DNA of 41,580 bases from JAAGZL01 sp050288625 (GCA_050288625.1 JBNKEE010000003.1:1-41580); one strand, 5' to 3'. Positions 32,861 through 41,577 are shown, numbered from the stretch's first letter. Translations and numbers: made by a program. The notes: generated by a model from the sequence alone, not told the origin.

Positions 32861-33637
32861 CTAATCAACCCTATTTTTGATTATCGCCATAAGGCCCTGC
32901 ATTACCAGATCTGTTTCTATCCTGGATGGCATATTCAAGGCATCCCGCAATATTGGAGCATCGCCACCAGTCAACACCAGTTCTTCCACCCCACCATCTT
33001 CACGCCCCACCTCACGCATTATCTTTTCTATTAGGGCGGCAATTGCGTTCACCCCGCCTGCTGCTATGGCAGATTCGGTATTAGTGGCCAGTAGTCCATC
33101 TGGTTCAGTGACAACATCGAATGATATAGATGTTTGTTCCATCAAGGCATGACGCATCAGGCCTAATCCTGGCAAGATCAGCCCTCCCAGGTGTCTTCCA
33201 TCTAATCCAATAACATCTATTGTAACCGCAGTGCCACAATCTACCACACATGTTGTTCCGGGAGATTGTACATGCAGCGCAATCATGCTCAACCAGCGAT
33301 CAACTCCTAGACGACCTGGTTCAGAATATGAGTTTAATACCCCGCATGCTTGGGCAGTAGATCTGACAAACTTTGGGGTAAATCCCCAGCGCTGCCTAAC
33401 CCAGTCTGCCAAATCGCTTTCCAGGGATGGCCCGGCGACATTGGATACGAATATTTGGCTGGGGGCCGCGATTTCTGACCACTCTCTAGCGACCAACTCT
33501 TTGATATCTTCTTCCTTGTGTGTGACGTTGGTTACACCGCCTAAAAGCCCATTATTCAACCAGGCCCACCTCAAGTTGGTGTTGCCAATATCCAGCAGTA
33601 TTATGCCGTTATATGCTATCTGATCTTCAGATTTCAT
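32861..33637 (-). CDS. coaX: Type III pantothenate kinase CoaX
   Basis: A 258-residue cytoplasmic kinase of the ASKHA superfamily that performs the first step of coenzyme A synthesis. The phosphate loop is ILLDIGNTNLRWAW (residues 13-26), followed by PGRLGVDRWLSMIAL, TTCVVDCGTAVTIDVIG and GGLILPGLGLMRHAL, all hallmarks of CoaX. It uses a monovalent cation and is not feedback-inhibited by CoA. It lies between birA and the SPOR gene; birA-coaX adjacency is common and links two cofactor functions. Confidence 0.96.
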   Translation of the reverse strand: MKSEDQIAYNGIILLDIGNTNLRWAWLNNGLLGGVTNVTHKEEDIKELVAREWSEIAAPSQIFVSNVAGPSLESDLADWVRQRWGFTPKFVRSTAQACGVLNSYSEPGRLGVDRWLSMIALHVQSPGTTCVVDCGTAVTIDVIGLDGRHLGGLILPGLGLMRHALMEQTSISFDVVTEPDGLLATNTESAIAAGGVNAIAALIEKIMREVGREDGGVEELVLTGGDAPILRDALNMPSRIETDLVMQGLMAIIKNRVD

Positions 33638-33739
33638 AGAGGATGATCAATTACCCGGCTTGAGTCCATGCCAAATATTGTAACAAACAGGATGAATTTG
33701 TAATTGTTGCAGATTTTATTTAATAGGGCACCAGACCAG

Positions 33740-34723
33740 CTACTCACCAACCCTCAAGCTTACCTCTCCACCGTGGTATGGACTGATTACACCACCGTGT
33801 TCCAGCAGGAGGGCGCCTGCTGAGTCGATCCCACGATGTACGCCATCTACACTCTTTCTCCCCATCTGTACCCTAACCGGCTGGTCATAATATAGATCGT
33901 AGCTATGCCACTCTTCCAATAGCGGCTGCAGGCCATCCTTTTCGAAATCCACTATAGTCTGAACCAGGTTATCCAAGACTAGTCCGGTAAGCCTGTTTCT
34001 AGAGATATTATTACCTCCAGTTATCTCGCTCAGGCTTACCCAGGGCTGATCTATGGATTCACCCTGTTTTCTTGTCATGCCGGTATTGATCCCGATCCCC
34101 AACACCACATTGCTTGGACCTTCCGTCTCTCCTGTAACCTCCAGCAGCAGACCTGCTAGCTTACGTCCACGCCAATAGATATCATTGGGCCATTTCAGAC
34201 CCACCTCACTTACGCCGACACTCTCCAGACTGCGTACTACAGACAGCCCTGCCGCCAGGCTGAGGCCGCCCAACTGTGCTGGCCCCATGGCAAATCTCCA
34301 TAAGAGAGAGAAATAGATATTGCAGCCATATGGAGATACCCAAAGGCGGCCACGCCGGCCGCGCCCTGCTGTCTGCTGTTCCGCCAGACAGACATGGCCG
34401 CAAACCACGCGATGGGGTTCTTGTTCCTGCAGGTAAGCGTTAGTGGACTCTATGCTCTGGTGTATCTCTAGCTTATTAATCCGCTTCTGGGACTCATAGC
34501 TCATCGCCGCCAGGATCTTCTCTTCTTCGAGTAATTGCAGGGGATAGGTCAAGCGATAGCCCTTGCCACGCACTGAGAAGATCTCCATATCAAGCATATC
34601 CTTGATCTTCTTCATATGCTTCCAGATAGCGGCGCGGGTAATGCCACATGACTCGGCCAGCTCTTCACCAGAGTGAAAGCGTCCATCTGCTAGCTGCTTT
34701 ATAATCCTATAACGTAGATTCAT
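33740..34723 (-). CDS. birA: Biotin-protein ligase and repressor BirA
   Basis: A bifunctional BirA of about 327 residues. The N-terminal winged helix (DGRFHSGEELAESCGITRAA, IWKHMKKI) is present, so it can act as a repressor of biotin genes. The catalytic domain follows: biotin/ATP-binding AGRGRRGRLWVSPYG, KWPNDIYWRGRKLAGLLLEV and GIGINTGM. It biotinylates the BCCP subunit. I prefer ATG at 34723 over an in-frame ATG at 34762, because a TACAAT -10 box lies at 34733-34738, between the two. Neither has a ribosome binding site. No bio gene is in the window. Confidence 0.95.
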   Translation of the reverse strand: MNLRYRIIKQLADGRFHSGEELAESCGITRAAIWKHMKKIKDMLDMEIFSVRGKGYRLTYPLQLLEEEKILAAMSYESQKRINKLEIHQSIESTNAYLQEQEPHRVVCGHVCLAEQQTAGRGRRGRLWVSPYGCNIYFSLLWRFAMGPAQLGGLSLAAGLSVVRSLESVGVSEVGLKWPNDIYWRGRKLAGLLLEVTGETEGPSNVVLGIGINTGMTRKQGESIDQPWVSLSEITGGNNISRNRLTGLVLDNLVQTIVDFEKDGLQPLLEEWHSYDLYYDQPVRVQMGRKSVDGVHRGIDSAGALLLEHGGVISPYHGGEVSLRVGE

Positions 34724-34867
34724 GGGGGGGCTATTGTACCAGAGCTTATTTTTGATTCTCATTTTTTTATGTGCTTTTTATGATCTGGCTCAGTAAATAT
34801 GCGCCTAATAAAATACTATTATTCTCGGAATTAAGGACAAAAAAGACAAAAATCAGGAAACTACTTC

Positions 34868-36679
34868 TTATTGTCTGAGATGAAGCCAATCCTCTCTTTT
34901 GCCCCGCTGTTCTTGATCAGCATCGTCCGGCAACCAGAGATAACATGTATTGGGTTCTGCGGGCCTCATCTCGACCTCAAATCGTCTCAGCTCGTCCCGT
35001 CTGAAGGCGTGGATTTCCAGACTTGCGCCGATCCGAGCCCTCTCCAAAAGCTGATCCAGATTGTCCGAGGTAATCTTGATACCATCCATGGCGATCAGCA
35101 CATCCCCTGCGGACAACCCCGCCTCCATGGCGGCTCCAGTGTCCATGACCGCTTTAAGTTTCACCCCAGCGTGACTGGACCCATACAGCACCCCAAGATC
35201 TGCCCTCGGCCTGGGCGGTTTGCCCTCACCCTTTCTCAGACCGCCCTTGTCTTTGCTGCCTGCGGCCGGACGCAGTTCGAATCCTACTGCTACTGTCTGC
35301 AAAAGCTCCGCCATGAGCAGATCATCAGTTCCGCGCAGGGACTGGTCAAAAAAGGTGGTTAAGTCCAGGCCTGATACCTCACTGGCCAGTGCCTCTATGT
35401 CAGCTTCTCCCACGCCGATATCTGGCTTGCCGTGCTTGTACCAGACGGCGCGCATTAGATCATCCAGTGACTTCTCGCCGTTGGTATCACGGCGTATGGT
35501 CAGATCCAGGGCCAGGGCGATAAGCGCCCCCTTAGTGTAGTAGCTGACTATGGAGTTCGGGGCATTCTCATCCTGCTTATAGAACTTGGTCCAGGCATCG
35601 AAGCTGGACTCCTCCACCGTCTGCTTCAGCCTGCCGCTGCCGCGCACTACTCTGGTTATGGTCTGCGCCAATAGATCCAGATAACCCTCCGCATCTATCA
35701 CCCCAGAACGCACCAGGGCCAGGTCGTCATAATAGGAGGTGATTCCTTCAAAAAACCAGAGCAGACCAGAATAGGCCTCACGAGTCAGATCTGCCTCTTT
35801 GAACACCTGCGGGCGAATACGCTTTACATTCCATAGATGGAAATATTCATGGCTGCACAGCCCGAGAAACTGACGGTACTCTTTGCTTACCTCATCCACA
35901 CCAAGTTGCGGTAGATCAGTACGTTTACACAGCAGAGAGGTAGAGCTTCTATGCTCCAGTCCACCATATCCGTCACCTACTGCCATGACCTGAAACAGAT
36001 AACGCTCCATCTGTGGCAGTTCGCCGAACATGTCTACATGGGTCTGGCAGATCAGCTTCAGGTCCTGGCATAGCCGTTCGATGTCGCAGTCATGCCGCCC
36101 GGTGATAGCGATCTCATGGGGCGTGCCCTGCACATCGAATGCGGCGTGGGTAAAGTTGCCCATCTCCACTGGATGATCGATCAGCTCATCATAGTTACCG
36201 GCCTGATATAAGCCAAACGCCAGGTGCTCGGCATCTTTTCTGGACAAAGTGGTGGCAACGCGCCACTCTTTGTATGCAACACCAGTCGGAGACACAATAT
36301 CCACCTCACATGGTTCATCCTCCTGCCCCATAACCTTAAGAAAGACCGATGTGCCGTTAAAGTAGCCGTGACTCTCATCCAGGTGGGCGCTTCGCACCGA
36401 CAGATCCCAGGCATAGACTCGGTAGATTACAACCAGCTCTCCGTCACATGGCGCACACAGCCAGGTCTGTTTGTCCTGCTTTACCGTTGCTATCTCCTCA
36501 CCGTTACAGCCGGCATCCAGCGTGACAATATTGCGGGCGAAATCCCGGATCATATAACTACCTGGAATCCAGGCAGGAAGGGTGAGTATCTGACCGTCTG
36601 GATCTGGATTTGGGATGGATAGGCGAATCTCGAATATGTGTGCCTGCGGCGACACGGGTTGGATCTGATATCGAATCAT
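34868..36679 (-). CDS. M61-family metallopeptidase with PDZ domain
   Basis: About 603 residues. The zinc motif is HEYFH (His277, His281) within SHEYFHLWNVKRIRP, preceded by GYGGLEHRSST, the M61 glycyl-aminopeptidase signature, with a later Glu ligand in WFFEGITSYYDD. The N-terminal ~170 residues form the beta-rich domain of the family and a PDZ domain lies near the C-terminus (AAMEAGLSAGDVLIAMDGIK). No signal peptide is seen, suggesting a cytoplasmic enzyme. ATG at 36679 lies 7 bases after the stop of the upstream membrane-protein gene; the frame extends to 36721 inside that gene, which argues for the shorter start. The substrate is unknown. Confidence 0.9.
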   Translation of the reverse strand: MIRYQIQPVSPQAHIFEIRLSIPNPDPDGQILTLPAWIPGSYMIRDFARNIVTLDAGCNGEEIATVKQDKQTWLCAPCDGELVVIYRVYAWDLSVRSAHLDESHGYFNGTSVFLKVMGQEDEPCEVDIVSPTGVAYKEWRVATTLSRKDAEHLAFGLYQAGNYDELIDHPVEMGNFTHAAFDVQGTPHEIAITGRHDCDIERLCQDLKLICQTHVDMFGELPQMERYLFQVMAVGDGYGGLEHRSSTSLLCKRTDLPQLGVDEVSKEYRQFLGLCSHEYFHLWNVKRIRPQVFKEADLTREAYSGLLWFFEGITSYYDDLALVRSGVIDAEGYLDLLAQTITRVVRGSGRLKQTVEESSFDAWTKFYKQDENAPNSIVSYYTKGALIALALDLTIRRDTNGEKSLDDLMRAVWYKHGKPDIGVGEADIEALASEVSGLDLTTFFDQSLRGTDDLLMAELLQTVAVGFELRPAAGSKDKGGLRKGEGKPPRPRADLGVLYGSSHAGVKLKAVMDTGAAMEAGLSAGDVLIAMDGIKITSDNLDQLLERARIGASLEIHAFRRDELRRFEVEMRPAEPNTCYLWLPDDADQEQRGKREDWLHLRQ

Positions 36680-36686
36680 TACTCTT

Positions 36687-37328
36687 CTACCAATCATTAA
36701 CTGCTTTTTTTGCAGGCACATTTACTGCCCGAACCAGTAGTCCACTATCCGTAGCTATGACCTTGTAGTGCCCATCTGCGGTCAGCGGCATATAGACCGA
36801 ACTACCGAAGTAGGCATCTATAAATGGTAACCAATCGGCATACTCTCTGGCATACTTCCAGACATCAAGACCAGGATGCGGATTAAGGGCATAAAGACTG
36901 CGTTGTGCCTCCTTGGCCTGCTCTATATCACTATAGCGACCGCTTATGCGTTCCAACCGCAACATCGGATCTTTCCCCAACAGCGTGGCCCATGACCTCC
37001 AACGCAAAAAACGCGCATCCAGCTGCCATTCATCACCTATGATTTCAAAACTTAAAGGTTGCTTTCCAATCTCCGTTAGAAGTAAGTCATAACTGTTTGG
37101 CGCTGTCTGTTTAATCTGTATATCAGCTACCAAGATCTCTGCCGTAAGTCGATGATAGGTATAGATATTGGACGCTACCGCCAATAGGAGCAAGCCAAGA
37201 GACGCCATGCCAAGACCGCTGCTCCAGTACAGGGAAGCAAACAGTCTACGGCGAATCCGTATGCGCGATGCACCTCTGACTATAAAGCCAAGGCCGAGGA
37301 TGATCAGGCAGATAGCGAGTGCCAACAT
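36687..37328 (-). CDS. Conserved membrane protein, function unknown
   Basis: A 213-residue protein with two N-terminal membrane segments (about residues 1-18 and 36-56, LALAICLIILGLGFIVRG and GMASLGLLLLAVASNIYTYH). A soluble domain follows with WQLDARFLRWRSWATLLGKD and YRLERISGRY-like blocks. I choose ATG at 37328, which follows GGAAG; an in-frame ATG at 37340 has no ribosome binding site. This type is often labelled cation/multidrug efflux protein in gammaproteobacteria but nothing in the sequence supports transport. It lies directly upstream of the M61 gene in the same direction, so the two may be cotranscribed. Confidence 0.8.
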   Translation of the reverse strand: MLALAICLIILGLGFIVRGASRIRIRRRLFASLYWSSGLGMASLGLLLLAVASNIYTYHRLTAEILVADIQIKQTAPNSYDLLLTEIGKQPLSFEIIGDEWQLDARFLRWRSWATLLGKDPMLRLERISGRYSDIEQAKEAQRSLYALNPHPGLDVWKYAREYADWLPFIDAYFGSSVYMPLTADGHYKVIATDSGLLVRAVNVPAKKAVNDW

Positions 37329-37456
37329 AGTATCTTCCATATTTAAAAATATTTAGACAAATGGTTACACACTTTTCACCCATTAACCATCTGTGGACAG
37401 CTCCTCATATCCCTTCATAATAAAGCCCACATAACAGTAAAAGGGGATCCACGAAC

Positions 37457-38698
37457 ATGTTACAGAGCATCACCGGACTGCTGATACTGACCGCTATCGC
37501 CTGGGTATTGTCGGAAAAGCGAAAAACACTCCAACTACGTGTTGTACTAGTCGGTCTGGGACTACAACTGGTCCTGGCCATGCTTCTCCTAAAGATGCCA
37601 CTGTTCCGAGAAATATTTATCTCTTTGAACGGTATTTTCGAATCATTGGAAGAGGCTACCTTGGCTGGAACCACCTTGGTGTTCGGCTACCTCGGTGGAC
37701 CTCCTCTACCGTTTGAGGCCAGCAGGCCAGGGGCCGATTTTATCTTCGCCTTCCGCGCCCTACCTCTGGTCCTGGTGATGAGCGCCCTCTCTGCCCTGCT
37801 ATTCTACTGGCGCATCCTGCCACTGCTGGTGAGAGGATTCTCCTGGCTGCTGGAACAGACTATGGGGATAGGCGGCGCCCTGGGGCTGGGAGCGGCCGCC
37901 AATATCTTCGTCGGCATGGTAGAGGCGCCGTTGTTAATCCGCCCCTACCTAAACCGCATGAGCCGCAGTGAACTCTTTGCCGTTATGGCCTGCGGCATGG
38001 CCACTATAGCTGGCACCGTGATGGTGCTCTACGCCAGCATCTTAGGAAAAACCATCCCGGACGCCTTAGGTCATATCCTGAGTGCCTCCCTGATCAGCGC
38101 CCCCGCTGCCCTGCTGGTGGCGCGGTTGATGGTACCGGAACAGGGTACTCCCACATCCGGCGCACTGATTCCTCCGCAGGAGGCCAGCAGCAGCATGGAC
38201 GCCATAACCAAAGGCACCCTGTCCGGCATGAAGCTATTCCTCAACATCATCGCTATGATGGTTGTACTGGTGGCATTGGTACACCTGGCCAACCAGATCA
38301 TCGGCCTGCTACCGGATGTGGGCGGCGCACCCCTCAGTCTGCAACGAATCCTGGGCTGGTTGATGTCTCCCGTCGTCTGGCTTATGGGCATACCCTGGTC
38401 AGAGGCCCAGGCTGCCGGTGGGCTCATGGGGATAAAGACCATCCTCAACGAGTTTATCGCCTATCTGGATATGACTGCCCTGCCGGAGGGCACCCTCTCC
38501 GAACGCAGCCTGCTGATCATGACCTACGCCATGTGCGGCTTCGCTAACCTGGGCAGCTTAGGGATAATGCTGGGCGGCATGTGCGCCATGGCCCCGGAAA
38601 GGCGGAAGGAGATCGTAGGACTGGGGATGAAGTCTATCGTAGCGGGTACCATTGCTACTTGCATGACAGGCGCAGTAGTTGGGATCATGACAGGCTGA
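37457..38698 (+). CDS. Concentrative nucleoside transporter (CNT/NupC family)
   Basis: A 413-residue inner-membrane protein with about ten hydrophobic helices. Family blocks include AGTTLVFGYLGGPPLPFEAS, GAAANIFVGMVEAPLLIRPY, MATIAGTVMVLYASILG and TYAMCGFANLGSLGIMLGGM, where the GF-N motif contributes to nucleoside and cation binding. CNT transporters import nucleosides by Na+ or H+ symport. The length fits NupC (about 400). The ATG follows AAGGGGA. It is divergent from the membrane-protein gene and has no nucleoside catabolism genes nearby. Confidence 0.94.
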   Translation: MLQSITGLLILTAIAWVLSEKRKTLQLRVVLVGLGLQLVLAMLLLKMPLFREIFISLNGIFESLEEATLAGTTLVFGYLGGPPLPFEASRPGADFIFAFRALPLVLVMSALSALLFYWRILPLLVRGFSWLLEQTMGIGGALGLGAAANIFVGMVEAPLLIRPYLNRMSRSELFAVMACGMATIAGTVMVLYASILGKTIPDALGHILSASLISAPAALLVARLMVPEQGTPTSGALIPPQEASSSMDAITKGTLSGMKLFLNIIAMMVVLVALVHLANQIIGLLPDVGGAPLSLQRILGWLMSPVVWLMGIPWSEAQAAGGLMGIKTILNEFIAYLDMTALPEGTLSERSLLIMTYAMCGFANLGSLGIMLGGMCAMAPERRKEIVGLGMKSIVAGTIATCMTGAVVGIMTG

Positions 38699-38767
38699 TT
38701 TAGATAGGATTAAGGCAGATATTCTATACAATAACGCGCAAATCCTTTGTTTTACCATAGTTATAAA

Positions 38768-38796
38768 TCGTCACTAATGTGACAGACCGTTATAAA
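38768..38796 (+). promoter_or_regulatory. Candidate promoter and operator of the B12-type radical SAM gene
   Basis: TATAAA (38791-38796) is a good -10 box; TCGTCA 17 bases upstream (38768-38773) is a moderate -35 box. A perfect palindrome GTCAC-TAAT-GTGAC (38770-38783) overlaps the -35 box and spacer, and a second TTATAAAT copy lies at 38761-38768. The layout suggests control by a dimeric regulator. This is a weak prediction. Confidence 0.35.
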
Positions 38797-38863
38797 TGGG
38801 CTATTTTGAAAAGGAATATATGACTTTATTTTTTTGGATAGAAATTACCAAGAGAGCATCAAT

Positions 38864-40417
38864 GTGAATCTTCTTCTGATCAATCCATTCATAACAGTTA
38901 CCGAACTCACAGTAGACCTTGCCGAACCACTAGGACTAGTTTATCTCGCATCTTATGCAAAATCCAAGTTTGGTGACAGTATAAATATATCCATTCTTGA
39001 CTTGTATGAAATGGGCGCAGATAAGCCAGAAAAAAAACCGAGTGGATATTATCTACTTGGCATTGAAGATATGAATTTAATAAGGAGCAGAATTAAGGAA
39101 TTTGAACCTGACCTAATTGGCGTCACCTGCAGCTTCACCGCCTATGCACCGGACGCCATCAGAGCAGCATCTATAGCCAATTCAATCGCACCTGATGTTC
39201 CTATAGTAATGGGAGGCGCACATGCAACCATGGCATCAGAGTCTATTATGAAGGAAAACCCGTTTATCGACTTCGTTGTACGCGAAGAAGGTGAAGCCAC
39301 ACTTGTAGAGCTTATCAATGAACTTGAAAACGATATGAACTTCCAGTCAGTAGATGGATTGGTATATCGTGACAAACAAGGAAATATTGTCAGGAATCGA
39401 GACCGTGAATTCATAAAGAATTTAGACGACATCCCCATTCCAGACCGAAGCTACATCAGGATGGACAGATATACGACGTTCCCCCGTCAATCAACCTGGT
39501 ATACACGAAAAAAACCTATCGCCAGCATCATTACCTCGAGAGGCTGCCCATACGACTGCGTTTTTTGTAGTACTAAGGTAATGTGGCGACGCCGATGGAG
39601 AGGGTCCAGCGTAGAACGCGTCATTGAGGAAATAGAATATTTAGAAAACGAGTACGACGTTAAGGAAGTAACCATTTTCGATGATCAGTTTTTTACCCGT
39701 AAAGAGCGAGTGCGAGATTTTTGCAACTATTTTATTGCCCGCGAAAAGAAAATATCATTTTCTTATGATGCCGGAACAAGCCCATGGCTCATTGACGAAG
39801 AAATGCTCGCCTTGCTCAAGCGAGCAGGCTTTTACTCCATTCGTTTCCCGATAGAAACAGGTAATGCCGACGTCATGACTTATGTAAAAAAGCCTGTTGA
39901 TTTAGAAAAATCTCTCGGGTTAATTCGACATGCTAACAGTCTTGGCTTTTGGACCTCGGGAAATTTTATTATCGGATTTCCCTATGAGTCACGCGAACAG
40001 ATTGATGACACTATTCGCTATGCCTACAATTCAGGTTTAGATTTCGCATCATTCATTGCAGCACGCCCTCATAAAGGAAGCGAGATGTACGAAACCTTTA
40101 AGAAGGAAGGTCTTTTAGACAGGGGGATTGCTCACACTTCTTTATACGACGTGTCCGATTACGACACGACTCAACTTACTGCTCAAGAAATAACAAATAT
40201 AATCCAGAAAGCGTCGCGAGGATGGTATTTGAACAAACTGAAATTCTTTATGCACTGGTCAAATATACGAACAGCCTTTCTTCCAAAATTGCAATCCCTT
40301 GATGATATCGTCTATATGGCAAGGATACTCGTGAGGCTAACCCAGGTAAGAATAATCCCATTACTGAAGAAGAGATTCAGTAACAGCTTTACCATTAAGG
40401 AACGCAGCGCCGCATGA
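38864..40417 (+). CDS. B12-binding-type radical SAM protein
   Basis: About 517 residues. Residues ~1-190 are a cobalamin-binding-like Rossmann domain (LLLINPFITVTELTVDLAEP, LIGVTCSFTAYAPDAIRAAS, VMGGAHATMASESIM). The radical SAM domain follows with the iron-sulfur motif CPYDCVFC (Cys228, Cys232, Cys235) and IFDDQFFTRKERVRDF. The order matches class B methylases/anaerobic-type enzymes. The start could be TTG at 38834, but I prefer GTG at 38864 (AAGAGAG 7 bases upstream, and the product then begins with the usual NLLLINP). The gene is more AT-rich than its neighbours and sits between nupC-like and TerB-like genes. No clear partner or substrate. Confidence 0.9.
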   Translation: MNLLLINPFITVTELTVDLAEPLGLVYLASYAKSKFGDSINISILDLYEMGADKPEKKPSGYYLLGIEDMNLIRSRIKEFEPDLIGVTCSFTAYAPDAIRAASIANSIAPDVPIVMGGAHATMASESIMKENPFIDFVVREEGEATLVELINELENDMNFQSVDGLVYRDKQGNIVRNRDREFIKNLDDIPIPDRSYIRMDRYTTFPRQSTWYTRKKPIASIITSRGCPYDCVFCSTKVMWRRRWRGSSVERVIEEIEYLENEYDVKEVTIFDDQFFTRKERVRDFCNYFIAREKKISFSYDAGTSPWLIDEEMLALLKRAGFYSIRFPIETGNADVMTYVKKPVDLEKSLGLIRHANSLGFWTSGNFIIGFPYESREQIDDTIRYAYNSGLDFASFIAARPHKGSEMYETFKKEGLLDRGIAHTSLYDVSDYDTTQLTAQEITNIIQKASRGWYLNKLKFFMHWSNIRTAFLPKLQSLDDIVYMARILVRLTQVRIIPLLKKRFSNSFTIKERSAA

Positions 40418-40462
40418 CCGGCGCGGTGGCAGGGATTGTGGTTTATTAATATCCCAAGAAGA

Positions 40463-40927
40463 TCAGCCTTTACGCTGTTGAACTTTTAGTTTCGCCTGTA
40501 TGAAATGTTTATGTGGCACATGCAGTAGATCGGCCAACCTGCGAATACTGTGATCTTCGTACTTATCCAGCCTGCCATCAGCAAATGCAACCTCCCAGAG
40601 CAGCTCGATAATCGACCTTTTCTGTTCCTGTGTTAGATTACTATTTAGCACCTTGATGAAGTCATACAGAGAGACGGCTGCATCCACCTCGACCTCAGCC
40701 AATCTAAGCAGATCCTGAGCCTCAGATACCGAAACCAGCTGCGTCCTTTGCAGCACATCCGCAATCATATCTCTCTCGCTATGATCAAACTCAAAGTCGG
40801 ACCGCGCGACCTCGACCAACATTACGGCAGTAGACAGCCGAATCGAATGATCCACTGCATCAGGGTCCTCTGCCCCGAATCCAGGCTCCACATATTGTTC
40901 GAAGAATTGTTTGAGATTGTTCAGCAC
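40463..40927 (-). CDS. TerB-like protein
   Basis: A 154-residue protein. It is all-helical, with the TerB-type repeats: RLSTAVMLVEVARSDFEFDH, SERDMIADVLQRTQLVSV and SIIELLWEVAFADGRLDKYE, DHSIRRLADLLHVPHKHFI. The Asp/Glu in the two DFEFDHSE and DGRLDKYED turns could bind metal as in tellurite-resistance TerB. The start codon is GTG at 40927. No other ter gene is nearby, and most stand-alone TerB-like proteins have no link to tellurite. Function is unknown. Confidence 0.85.
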   Translation of the reverse strand: MLNNLKQFFEQYVEPGFGAEDPDAVDHSIRLSTAVMLVEVARSDFEFDHSERDMIADVLQRTQLVSVSEAQDLLRLAEVEVDAAVSLYDFIKVLNSNLTQEQKRSIIELLWEVAFADGRLDKYEDHSIRRLADLLHVPHKHFIQAKLKVQQRKG

Positions 40928-41016
40928 AAAACACCTATCCTTGAAAGCTACTACAGCCTATAGACAATCAAACAGGATATCCATTCAAAAAGAGAAGTTT
41001 CAGGACAAAGAAAAAG

Positions 41017-41132
41017 CCCTCCCCCTCATCCCCGGCCCTTCTCCCCCAAGGGGAGAAGGGAGTGGCTGTAATTAACTTTGCATCACAAAGCTCCTCTCCC
41101 TAGGGGGAGAGGGGTTGGGGTGAGGGGGGGGG
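41017..41132. repeat. GC-rich palindromic repeat (MITE-like)
   Basis: The outer arms (CCCTCCCCCTCATCCCCGG near 41018-41036, and GGGGTTGGGGTGAGGGGGGG near 41112-41131) are inverted copies. Inside lie CCTTCTCCCC/GGGGAGAAGG, CTTTG/CAAAG (41076-41090), and CCTCTCCC/GGGGAGAGG, so it can form a clover-like structure. It carries no coding sequence. Similar CTCCCC/GGGGAG elements occur in many bacteria as miniature dispersed repeats. Copy number in this genome cannot be told. Confidence 0.7.
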
Positions 41133-41160
41133 TAGAAATAGAACAAGGAACTCTGCCAAA

Positions 41161-41391
41161 ACCCTAATGAAGCCCGAAGGGATTCTAGGGGAAGCGCCGA
41201 AGGCGTTACTGAGTGAAAGCCTGACAGTGACTTACTTTACTCGCCCCATCCTTGGGGCTCGCCCTTCGGGTTCGTTACGCTCATGCAAAATCGCTCCTGG
41301 CGATTTTGTCACATTCCATGTTCAAGTAAGTGACCAGAACCAGCGTAGCTGGTTCAGGAAATCCCTAATGAACCTCGAAGAGGTTCTAGGG
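41161..41391. repeat. Duplicated palindrome unit downstream of the rRNA operon
   Basis: Two imperfect copies of a 29-base palindrome, CCCTAATGAA...TTCTAGGG, occupy 41162-41190 and 41363-41391. Between them are a 22-base near-copy of the 5S 3' end (41217-41238, one mismatch to 41458-41479), a CAAAATCGC/GCGATTTTG stem (41286-41308), a GAACCAGC/GCTGGTTC stem (41337-41355) and ACTTACTT/AAGTAAGT arms (41230-41237, 41324-41331). This is consistent with an imperfect tandem duplication of the operon's trailer. An open frame across it has no ribosome binding site. Confidence 0.6.
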
Positions 41392-41413
41392 ACACTTCCA
41401 GAAACCTATAAAA

Positions 41414-41444
41414 GAAAAAGCCCGCCTCCTAAAGGAGACGGGCT
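41414..41444 (-). terminator. Terminator of the rRNA operon
   Basis: On the minus strand AGCCCGTCTCCT-tt-AGGAGGCGGGCT forms a 12-bp stem with one wobble or mismatch, followed by TTTTT. It lies 14 bases after the 5S 3' end. Confidence 0.88.
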
Positions 41445-41458
41445 GTTTCTTTAATTAA

Positions 41459-41577
41459 AGCCTGGCAGTGACTTACTTTCACATGGGGAGACCCCACACT
41501 ATCATCAGCGATGCACCGTTTCACTTCTGAGTTCGAGATGAGATCAGGTGGTACCAGTGCTCTATGGCCGCCAGGCA
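41459..41577 (-). rRNA. rrf: 5S ribosomal RNA
   Basis: The minus strand begins TGCCTGGCGGCCATAGAGCA and contains GGTACCACCTGATCTCATCT and CGAACTCAGAAGTGAAACG, the universal gammaproteobacterial 5S core, ending ACTGCCAGGCTT. Its 5' and 3' ends pair (TGCCTGGC/GCCAGGC). It is about 119 bases and lies next to the right edge; the 23S gene should follow beyond position 41580. The exact ends are placed by similarity. Confidence 0.96.

Noticed and set aside
41167..41454. 95-codon plus-strand frame between TerB-like gene and 5S
   Set aside because: It is made of palindromic repeats and the terminator, with no ribosome binding site.
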